Below, one piece after another: positions 34,416-39,727 of a stretch of DNA of 39,727 nt. This stretch comes from an uncultured Prevotellaceae bacterium. Lineage in GTDB: Bacteria > Bacteroidota > Bacteroidia > Bacteroidales > Bacteroidaceae. The notes beneath the pieces were generated by a model that saw only the letters and a list, made by a program, of their open reading frames with translations, was not told the origin of the DNA and did not search any database. Positions within the stretch are counted from its first letter, which is position 1. Each line of letters opens with the position of its first letter. The stretch is from assembly GCA_902776665.1 (NCBI GenBank), contig CACYQZ010000023.1, forward strand, positions 1 to 39,727, given 5' to 3'. The position numbers were made by a program, and so were the translations under genes.

Positions 34416-35624
34416 TTAGTCTTCCAACAGTTCCTTTACTTCTTTCTGAACTGTCACCTGCTTCTCGACCTTCTTCGTCGTCTGCTTTTCAACCTCGACT
34501 TCCTCGTAGGTCGTCACCTTGAACGTACCCTCGCCCGTGACGATGACGCAACGGTTCTTGTCGTTCTCTTCAAACGGCTGAACGGTGTCGCCCTTCGAGT
34601 CGCTCTGGATGCGCGAAGCGTCGATGCCGTGCTCGTTGATGAGTTTTTCGGTGACACCCTGCGCACGCTTCAAAGCATACATTTTGTTGAGTTTCGGATT
34701 TCCCGTGCCCTTGTCGGCATAGCCCGTCACGGTGAAATTGGCGTCGTCGCTCGTCTTCATCAGGTCGGCAATCTTCTTGATGGCCTGGTCGATGCCCTGT
34801 GCAGCGTCGGCCTCGCTCTCGCGAATGTTGAAGAACACCACCTCTTCGATGCGCTTCTGCTCCATTTTCACCACGGGCTTCTTCTCCTTCACCATCACGG
34901 TCGTCGGTTCATCGACCCACACGGTCTCCACGACATCGACCATCCTTGTGATATACTGCGGACCAGCATATTTGTGGCCGAAGCGCACGCTCAGACCCAG
35001 TTGGGCGGTGAACATCCAGTCGTCGCTCGTGTTCGCCTTCGAGTTGAAGCGGTCGCTCAGGCTGTTGGCCGCCACTTCAAGCGACAAACCGATGGGCTTT
35101 GTCACGTCGGTTTCGAGGCGCAGTCCAGCGCGAATGTTGTGGCTCATGCGATTCTTGTCCCAAGCCAACTGCGTGTTCAATTCGGGATGCTGTGCGGCGA
35201 TGGCCTTCAGTTCATCGTTTTTCCAAGCGTAGTTCAGTCCGAAACCACCCACGAAAATCAGGTTCAGCGGGTGGGAATAGTTCTTCGAGAACAGATTCGT
35301 CAGGTTCACCAGCACGTCGGCATCGGTCGTCAGGTAGTTGAACTTGTAATACTGGTCGAGTTGGTCGAAACCGCCCTTCGTCTGCCATCCATTCACGTGC
35401 AGGCGCAGTCCGACGGCGGGGAAGAAATAGCGTCCAATCGAGAAACTGGCTGTGGGATTGAGCAGTTTGTCGATTTTCGCATCGGTCGATGTGAATTGCA
35501 GGCCACCCTGTGCCTCCACGAAGTTGTAGGACTTGAGTTTGCCCTTTTCGTTCTGTGCGTTGGCAGTGCCGATAGTCAGCAGTGCCACGGCGATGATTGT
35601 CAGTAATTTTTTCATTGTCTTCAT
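34416..35624 (-). CDS. OmpA-family outer membrane protein
   Basis: 402 residues from the ATG at 35624; the ATG at 35615 (MKKLLTIIAVALLTIGTANAQ) is equally likely. The longer frame to 35660 is excluded because the promoter element at 35658-35665 would lie inside it. After the signal peptide, about 25-240 is a predicted beta-barrel or porin-like domain (VEAQGGLQFTSTDAKIDKL, GRYFFPAVGLRLHVNG, LNLIFVGGFGLNYAW, LGLSVRFGHKY). The OmpA domain at about 270-375 binds peptidoglycan (FFNIRESEADAAQGIDQAIKKIADLMK, VTGYADKGTGNPKLNKMYALKRAQGV). The C-terminus is rich in Val/Lys/Glu repeats. It links outer membrane and wall. Confidence 0.9.
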   Translation of the reverse strand: MKTMKKLLTIIAVALLTIGTANAQNEKGKLKSYNFVEAQGGLQFTSTDAKIDKLLNPTASFSIGRYFFPAVGLRLHVNGWQTKGGFDQLDQYYKFNYLTTDADVLVNLTNLFSKNYSHPLNLIFVGGFGLNYAWKNDELKAIAAQHPELNTQLAWDKNRMSHNIRAGLRLETDVTKPIGLSLEVAANSLSDRFNSKANTSDDWMFTAQLGLSVRFGHKYAGPQYITRMVDVVETVWVDEPTTVMVKEKKPVVKMEQKRIEEVVFFNIRESEADAAQGIDQAIKKIADLMKTSDDANFTVTGYADKGTGNPKLNKMYALKRAQGVTEKLINEHGIDASRIQSDSKGDTVQPFEENDKNRCVIVTGEGTFKVTTYEEVEVEKQTTKKVEKQVTVQKEVKELLED

Positions 35625-35657
35625 TCGATTTTTGATACAGTTATTCATTTTACGATG

Positions 35658-35665
35658 CAAATTTA
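35658..35665 (-). promoter_or_regulatory. Candidate -7 element of the OmpA-family gene
   Basis: On the minus strand this reads TAAATTTG. A CTTG lies 20 bases upstream as a partial -33 element (35686-35689). The leader before the ATG at 35624 would be about 30 bases. Confidence 0.6.
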
Positions 35666-35756
35666 ACTTTTCTTATTGGATTCTGCAAGAAAATGCGACG
35701 TTTTTCTTTGAAACACCCCAAAAAAATGCTTGTTGGTGACAAAAACCGCGCAAAAC

Positions 35757-35938
35757 GATTAGTGCCGCGACTCTCTCCGAGCCACAGCACTAATCTGCGT
35801 TTAACTTCAAATTTTTTCTCCAACAGTATGGCCTCACGGCTCCCATTGTTATCTGTTAAACAATCTTTTACCTTAAACCTAATAACTAAAAACCTAAATC
35901 TATTACTACTAACCTAAACAATCTATTAACCTTTTGAC
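35757..35938 (-). ncRNA. Candidate small RNA or long leader upstream of the OmpA-family gene
   Basis: A near-ideal minus-strand promoter (35943-35974) would start a transcript near 35938. It has no credible ORF and runs about 180 bases to a very strong hairpin: GATTAGTGC and GCACTAATC (35757-35765 and 35787-35795) pair perfectly, and the inner GTGGCTC/GAGTCGC also pairs with wobbles. GTTTTGCGCGGTTTTTG follows. An internal GCC-GTGA-GGC hairpin lies near 35835-35845. A second promoter for ompA lies downstream. This fits a discrete small RNA or a processed or attenuated leader. I cannot assign a known RNA family. Confidence 0.5.
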
Positions 35939-35942
35939 GGTG

Positions 35943-35974
35943 CAAAGGTACGACATATTTTTATACTACGCAAA
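35943..35974 (-). promoter_or_regulatory. Strong promoter for the candidate small RNA
   Basis: On the minus strand TTTG (complement of 35971-35974) and TACCTTTG (complement of 35943-35950) are exactly 20 bases apart, an ideal Bacteroidetes promoter. The nearest ORF in its direction (ompA) begins more than 300 bases away. Confidence 0.7.
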
Positions 35975-36011
35975 ACTTTTTTCTACTTTTTATGCAAAAA
36001 AGTGCATTTTC

Positions 36012-36025
36012 TTGATATAAATCAA
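36012..36025. promoter_or_regulatory. FNR/CRP-like palindrome
   Basis: TTGATATAAATCAA is a perfect TTGAT-N4-ATCAA inverted repeat, the consensus of FNR-type sites in other bacteria; one more C/G pair extends it. It lies 113 bases upstream of the BASS-type transporter ATG and about 37 bases upstream of the -33 element of the divergent small-RNA promoter, so it could act in either direction. No CRP/FNR-family gene is in the window. Confidence 0.45.
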
Positions 36026-36137
36026 GTATTGTTTTCGCACACAGCGAATTTTCTTACTTTTTCTGATTATTTTCTGCATAAAAATAACTTTTTGTTTCGA
36101 TATAATATTCAAACGATTCCGCCGTTATTATCCATAG

Positions 36138-37103
36138 ATGAACTTCACCAGACTGCTCAAAGACTGGACGCTGCCTGCCGCGATGGTGGTGGGCACGCTT
36201 GGCTATCTGTTTTTCGCCAACACGCCTGCGTTCGACTCGTTCGGTGCGTGGGCAGGGCCTGTGTGCGACAAAATTCTGCCGCTGTTCATGTTCAGCATCC
36301 TTTTCGTCACCTTCTGCAAGGTCGATTTCCATCGGATGCGCCCCGTGAAATGGCATTTCTGGGCTGGGGCGACGCAAATCGCGTTCATCGTGGCGACGAT
36401 GGCGTTCATCCTCTCCTATCGACCGACGGGTCCGACGCTTGTGTTTCTGGAGGCCGTTCTCGTGTGCATCGTGGCACCCTGTGCCGCCGCCGCGCCCGTG
36501 ATTACGCAGAAACTCGGCGGAAAACTCGAAGAAATGACCACCTACACGTTCATGTCGAACTTCGTCACGGCGATTTTCATTCCCATCTGCTTTCCGCTCA
36601 TCGAAAAAGACGACGAAATCACGTTCTGGTCGGCGTTTCTCGACATTCTCTACCAAGTCACGCTTGTGCTCGTTGTGCCGATGCTGTTGGCCTATCTCGT
36701 GAAACACCTTTTGCCACGAATCCATCGGTTCATCGTCGGCGTGAAAGACCTATCGTACTACCTTTGGGCCATTTCGCTCGTCATCGTCACAGGCACCACC
36801 GTCAGAAACATCTGCAACGCCGACACCACCGTGTTTTTCCTCGTCGCCACTGCCCTATCAACCCTCGCCATCTGCCTCGGACAATACGCCATCGGACGAC
36901 GGATTGGCCGCCGTTTCGGTCGCTTCAACGAGGTTGGACAGGCACTCGGACAGAAAAACACGACCTTCGCCATCTGGATTGCCTACACCTATCTCACGCC
37001 CCTTTCGTCCGTCGGTCCGGGCTGCTACATCCTCTGGCAGAACACCGTGAATTCCATCGAAATCTACCAATATAAAAAGGCTGGGAAATTGCAGAAGAGT
37101 TGA
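36138..37103 (+). CDS. BASS-type (bile acid:sodium symporter-like) transporter
   Basis: 321 residues with about nine or ten membrane segments. The start (LLKDWTLPAAMVVGTLGYLFFA), the segment PVCDKILPLFMFSILFVTFCKVDFHRM, the cytoplasmic turn CIVAPCAAAAPVITQKLGGKLEEMTTYTFMSNF, and GQALGQKNTTFAIWIAYTYLTPLSSVGPGCYILWQN are typical of a Bacteroidales group related to the bile acid:sodium symporter superfamily. It acts in the inner membrane; the substrate is unknown and bile acid itself should not be assumed. It is transcribed alone. A perfect FNR-like palindrome lies upstream. I see no convincing -33/-7 promoter in the 110 bases before the ATG. Confidence 0.8.
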   Translation: MNFTRLLKDWTLPAAMVVGTLGYLFFANTPAFDSFGAWAGPVCDKILPLFMFSILFVTFCKVDFHRMRPVKWHFWAGATQIAFIVATMAFILSYRPTGPTLVFLEAVLVCIVAPCAAAAPVITQKLGGKLEEMTTYTFMSNFVTAIFIPICFPLIEKDDEITFWSAFLDILYQVTLVLVVPMLLAYLVKHLLPRIHRFIVGVKDLSYYLWAISLVIVTGTTVRNICNADTTVFFLVATALSTLAICLGQYAIGRRIGRRFGRFNEVGQALGQKNTTFAIWIAYTYLTPLSSVGPGCYILWQNTVNSIEIYQYKKAGKLQKS

Positions 37104-37149
37104 AGTAATCGATGATTTTTATTCAAAAAATAAAAAAATTTCCGAATCG

Positions 37150-37181
37150 TTTGGCGATTTGGATTTTTTTGCATATATTTG
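37150..37181 (+). promoter_or_regulatory. Strong promoter of the structured RNA
   Basis: TTTG at 37150-37153 and TATATTTG at 37174-37181 are exactly 20 bases apart, an ideal Bacteroidetes -33/-7 pair. The expected start (about 37184-37187) coincides with the first base of the RNA's terminal stem. Confidence 0.8.
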
Positions 37182-37183
37182 CA

Positions 37184-37487
37184 GCGTGGGAGTTACTCTA
37201 TTTGTACTCTCCGACAAGACATTGTAGAAAAACTACAGAGGCGTTATGCTCTATCTGGCTGCACGAGAACCTAGGAAATTCCTTTTACAGCCGAATCTGA
37301 ATAGATTGGAGATATTGCATAGTAGTCTCCGCGCGGAAGCGTGGGACGCTATCGTTATCAACATCTTAATCTATTTGGGTCTTCCTAGGACCTTCGTGCA
37401 GAGGATGTGGACATAGGCAGTTCCACGCTTCTAAACATTATTAATTAAAAGTTCTCGGAAGGGACTGTGAGAGGACATGTTTTTTAT
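37184..37487 (+). ncRNA. Highly structured RNA: free small RNA (6S-like) or regulatory leader of the next gene
   Basis: Several exact pairings can be drawn. A terminal stem joins AGCGTGG (37183-37189) and CCACGCT (37423-37429). A long rod is formed by CTGCACGA/TCGTGCAG (37259-37266 with 37394-37401), CCTAGGAA/TTCCTAGG (37270-37277 with 37382-37389) and AATAGATT/AATCTATT (37300-37307 with 37368-37375). Hairpins are TGTAG-AAAAA-CTACA (37223-37237), GGAGA/TCTCC (37308-37330) and AGCGT/ACGCT (37338-37350). Pairing of the 5' end with the 3' part and the long rod recall 6S RNA, but I cannot confirm this. tmRNA, RNase P and SRP RNA signature sequences are absent. It may instead be the leader of the orphan gene at 37488. 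Confidence 0.7.
37451..37485 (+). terminator. Terminator-like hairpin directly before the orphan gene
   Basis: GTTCTC (37451-37456) pairs with GAGGAC (37471-37476, one G-U pair) around a 14-base loop. A run of six T follows at 37480-37485, ending two bases before the ATG at 37488. It could end the structured RNA or act as an attenuator for the gene. The stem is short, so strength is uncertain. Confidence 0.5.
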
Positions 37488-37880
37488 ATGAAAAAAGAAA
37501 AATTAGTAATTCGTTTGAACGATTTTTTTTCGACAACGAACGAAAATGCTCTTTCTCTGAAAGAAAGATTTCAAATGGTTATACAGGAAGGACTTTGCCC
37601 AATTAGATTGGTTGATGATTCCCAAAATGTTATTGCAGATTGCAATAATGAAAAAGAATTACTTGAAGTGTTAGAAAAGGAGTTACAGAAACTAAGAATT
37701 CCTTTGAGTTATTTTTCTGTAACGGACGTTATCCCTCTGTCATTGGAACAAAGGATTCTGGCTGTGGTGCAATTAGAAAAGTGGCCAATCAAGTTGGTCG
37801 AAGAAAGAGGAAACGTACTTGCTGAATGTAGGAATGAGGAAGAATTGCGCGAAGAATTGCGCAATCGAAACATATTTTAA
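37488..37880 (+). CDS. Orphan 130-residue protein made of two similar halves
   Basis: 130 residues from the ATG at 37488; the in-frame GTG at 37467 would lie in the terminator-like hairpin. I do not recognise the family. Residues 22-64 (LSLKERFQMVIQEGLCPIRLV...) and 84-126 (LSLEQRILAVVQLEKWPIKLV...) align without gaps: LSL..R....V.Q....PI.LV....NV.A.C.NE.EL.E.L is shared. Each half would form a helix, a short strand pair (PIRLVDDSQNVIADC) and a second helix. There is no signal peptide or membrane segment, so it is probably cytoplasmic. The gene is clearly AT-richer than the mannosidase or peptidase genes, which suggests acquisition or a different origin. It follows the structured RNA and is followed by a hairpin at 37892-37916. 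Confidence 0.75.
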   Translation: MKKEKLVIRLNDFFSTTNENALSLKERFQMVIQEGLCPIRLVDDSQNVIADCNNEKELLEVLEKELQKLRIPLSYFSVTDVIPLSLEQRILAVVQLEKWPIKLVEERGNVLAECRNEEELREELRNRNIF

Positions 37881-37891
37881 ATCATCAATGG

Positions 37892-37916
37892 GTGTGTCAT
37901 TCTTAAAATGGCACAC
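37892..37916 (+). terminator. Terminator-like hairpin after the orphan gene
   Basis: GTGTGTCATT (37892-37901) pairs with AATGGCACAC (37907-37916) with one G-U pair around a 5-base loop. The following ATTTACTTCTTTT is T-rich but not a clean T-run. It separates the orphan gene from the LRR gene. Confidence 0.65.
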
Positions 37917-37966
37917 ATTTACTTCTTTTGTATAAAACATAATTAGAACATCTATTATTGTGCAAT

Positions 37967-38770
37967 ATGAAACGAATATCTATCATTTTATTGCTCCTGC
38001 TATTGACAGGTACAACGATTCCCGTATGTGCCTTTACGGTAAACGGAATTAACTACAACATTATTTCCGAGGAAAATTTGACGGCGGAAGTAGGTAGGAA
38101 TACCCGTTACACATTTACAGAAGCCGTTATCCCTGAAACCGTCGAATATGATGGAAAGCAATACTCGGTGACGAGAATCGGCGGAGGCGCTTTCTTTAAT
38201 CGCTCAGGCTTGACGAGTGTAACCATTCCGAACTCCGTGACGAGCATCGGCAGTTCTGCGTTCGATCGCTGCTATGGCCTGACGAGCGTTACTATTCCGA
38301 ACTCCGTGACGAGCATCGGTCAGTTTGCGTTCTTTCTTTGCCAAAGCCTGACGAGCGTGACAATTCCGAACTCCGTGACAATCATCGGTCAGTCTGCGTT
38401 CCATGGCTGCTCTGGCCTGACAAGCGTAGTCATTCCCAACTCCGTGACGAGCATCGGCAAAGATGCGTTCAATGGTTGCTCCAGACTGACGAGCGTCACC
38501 ATCGGAAACTCAGAGAGCATCGGGAACTCCGTGACGAGCATTGGCGATTCTGCGTTCTCTGGTTGCTCCAGACTGACGAGCGTCACCATCGGAAACTCCG
38601 TGACGAGCATCGGTCAGTTTGCGTTCTCTGGTTGCTCCAGCCTGACGAGCGTCACCATCGGAAACTCCGTGGACGAGCATCGGCGATTCTGCGTTCTCTG
38701 GTTGCTCTGGCCTGACGAGCGTAACGATTCCGAACTCCGTGACAAACATCGGGGGGTGGGCGTTCTATAA
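37967..38770 (+). CDS. BspA-like leucine-rich repeat protein, N-terminal part up to frameshift
   Basis: The ATG at 37967 begins a signal peptide ([22 protein letters not shown]), so the protein is exported. A short beta-rich lead ([31 protein letters not shown]) is followed by BspA-type 23-residue LRRs ([23 protein letters not shown]; about eight units). One unit is lengthened by a partial duplication ([19 protein letters not shown]). At about 38670 an extra G (CTCCGTGGACGAG instead of CTCCGTGACGAG) shifts the frame, and the product ends 30-odd residues later at 38768-38770 in non-LRR sequence. BspA-like proteins are usually surface-exposed and bind host proteins or other bacteria. As it stands the product would be truncated. 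Confidence 0.8.
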   Translation: MKRISIILLLLLLTGTTIPVCAFTVNGINYNIISEENLTAEVGRNTRYTFTEAVIPETVEYDGKQYSVTRIGGGAFFNRSGLTSVTIPNSVTSIGSSAFDRCYGLTSVTIPNSVTSIGQFAFFLCQSLTSVTIPNSVTIIGQSAFHGCSGLTSVVIPNSVTSIGKDAFNGCSRLTSVTIGNSESIGNSVTSIGDSAFSGCSRLTSVTIGNSVTSIGQFAFSGCSSLTSVTIGNSVDEHRRFCVLWLLWPDERNDSELRDKHRGVGVL

Positions 38771-39613
38771 TTGCTCTGGCCTGACGAGCGTAACGATTCC
38801 GAACTCTGTGACAAACATCGGGGGTTGGGCGTTCTATCAATGCTCTGGCCTGACGAGCGTCACCATCGGAAACTCCGTGACGAGCATCGGTCAGTTTGCG
38901 TTCTCTGGTTGCTCCAGCCTGACGAGCGTCACCATCGGAAACTCCGTGTGACGAGCATCGGTCTGTCTGCGTTCTCTGGCACGGCATGGTCCAACAATCA
39001 ACCAGAAGGATTGGTATATGCAGGAAAAGTAGCCTACAAATATAAAGGAAGTATGCCACATAACACGAGTATCTCTCTGATGGAAGGTACATTGGGAATT
39101 GCTGATGGAGCGTTCGGATATTGCTTTAATCTGACGAGCGTAACCATTCCGAACTCCGTGACGAGCATCGGGGATCAGGCGTTCGAATATTGCTCTGGCC
39201 TGAGAAGTGTGACTATTCCGAACTCCGTGACGAGCATCGGCAATAGTGCGTTCTATTATTGCTCAGGTCTGACGAGCGTAACCATCGGAAACTCCGTAAC
39301 AAGCATCGGTGAGTCGGCGTTCTGCGACTGCCCTAACCTAACAAGCGTAACCATTCCGAATTCTGTGACAAGCATCGGTCATGGAGCGTTCTATTATTGC
39401 TCTGGCCTGACGAGCGTGACGATTGGGAACTCCGTGACGAGTATCGGCGGTTATGCGTTCTCTCATTGCTCTGGCCTGACAAGCGTCACCATCGGAAACT
39501 CCGTGACGAGCATCGGGGATCAGGCGTTCGAATATTGCTCTGGCCTGAATAGCGTGACAATTCCGAACTCCGTGACGAGCATCGGGGATCAGGCGTTCGA
39601 CAGGTGTATGTAG
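38199..39613 (+). repeat. Tandem 69-base LRR units
   Basis: Around 17 copies of a 69-base unit containing AACTCCGTGACGAGCATCGG. Two sub-types alternate: ACCATTCCGAACTCC (TIPNS) and ACCATCGGAAACTCC (TIGNS). An unrelated insert encodes the [11 protein letters not shown] module near 38990-39110. Neighbouring units are near-identical over long stretches, ideal for recombination or mis-assembly. Confidence 0.9.
38673..39613 (+). pseudogene. BspA-like LRR remainder, out of frame then back in frame
   Basis: After the extra G, LRR units continue in a second frame to a second indel at about 38948-38951 (CTCCGTGTGACGAG, two extra bases). That restores the original frame. The sequence then reads a BspA-type inter-repeat module ([48 protein letters not shown]) and seven more LRR units, ending at the TAG 39611-39613 in mid-unit (GDQAFDRCM). 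The sum of the indels is three bases. Either this is a decayed gene, phase-variable recombination between units, or an assembly error in repeats. The last 114 bases of the window hold nothing I can identify. Confidence 0.75.
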
Positions 39614-39727
39614 CAATACCTAAATAATCATGAATAACACAAAACAACTCTAACTAAAGTGCTGAATATCAGCTTCTCCTAAATTTTAACACTTCGAGGT
39701 TCATATTTGTTAGTTCCGAATTTTCCG

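Noticed and set aside
37184-37487. tmRNA, RNase P RNA or SRP RNA
   Set aside because: I looked for the RNase P GAGGAAAGTCC and ACAGAA signatures, the SRP GGAAGGAAGCAGC core and tmRNA ends and saw none. A 6S-like identity stays only as a hypothesis.
38190-39613. Regular repeat resembling a CRISPR array
   Set aside because: The 69-base units are contiguous coding LRRs with no unique spacers; there are no cas genes.

Overview
The window looks like chromosomal DNA from a Bacteroidales bacterium, probably Prevotellaceae or a close relative. The evidence is the -33/-7 promoters of the TTTG / TAnnTTTG type in front of many genes, the paired GH125 and GH92 mannosidases, an S46 dipeptidyl-peptidase, a BspA-type leucine-rich repeat protein, C-terminal tails of the 'DLQGR...G.Y..NG.KVV' kind on secreted proteins, and the order parA-parB-DUF5683-mltD-rel. 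I saw no tRNA, rRNA, CRISPR array or insertion sequence.

Layout. 1-484: 5' part of an ECF-type sigma factor running off the left edge. 646-999: MerR-type regulator, tail to tail with 996-7313, a minus-strand cluster of rel/spoT, a MltD-like lytic transglycosylase, a DUF5683 membrane protein, parB and parA. 7437-9633: surE and lpxB. 9697-13554: GH125 and GH92 exported alpha-mannosidases. 13710-19585: minus-strand operon topA-aroK-speA-ECF sigma-putative anti-sigma, with two 4-base stop/start overlaps. 19736-22820: tRNA-dihydrouridine synthase and a DEAD-box helicase (minus). 22913-27851: fused SpmA/SpmB-like membrane protein, polysaccharide flippase and S46 peptidase. 27912-28946: ruvB (minus). 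29090-34415: secreted endonuclease I, secreted M6 metalloprotease and a THUMP-like methyltransferase. 34416-35624: OmpA-family protein (minus) behind a candidate small RNA. 36138-37103: BASS-type transporter behind an FNR-like palindrome. 37150-37880: a strong promoter, about 300 bases of highly structured RNA ending in a terminator-like hairpin, then an AT-rich 130-residue orphan protein made of two similar halves. 37967-39613: a BspA-like LRR gene broken by two length-compensating indels.

The genes are mostly core functions (stringent response, chromosome partitioning, lipid A, topology, repair) mixed with envelope and secreted nutrient-acquisition enzymes (mannosidases, peptidases, nuclease).

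The most unusual property is a set of short dispersed repeat modules. An AT-rich module, a CTCCTCG-rich module and a G/C palindrome form a composite element filling the parA-parB and surE-lpxB gaps in the same order relative to the upstream gene. The palindrome, an 8-base CCCAACAC module and the CTCCTCG module also lie in frame inside conserved genes (lpxB twice, topA, the DEAD helicase, the ECF sigma gene, GH92, the methyltransferase), giving peptides such as HPTPNTQ or SPSPFGEG. This resembles the in-frame palindromic elements known from Rickettsia. The second focus is the structured RNA plus orphan ORF at 37150-37880.
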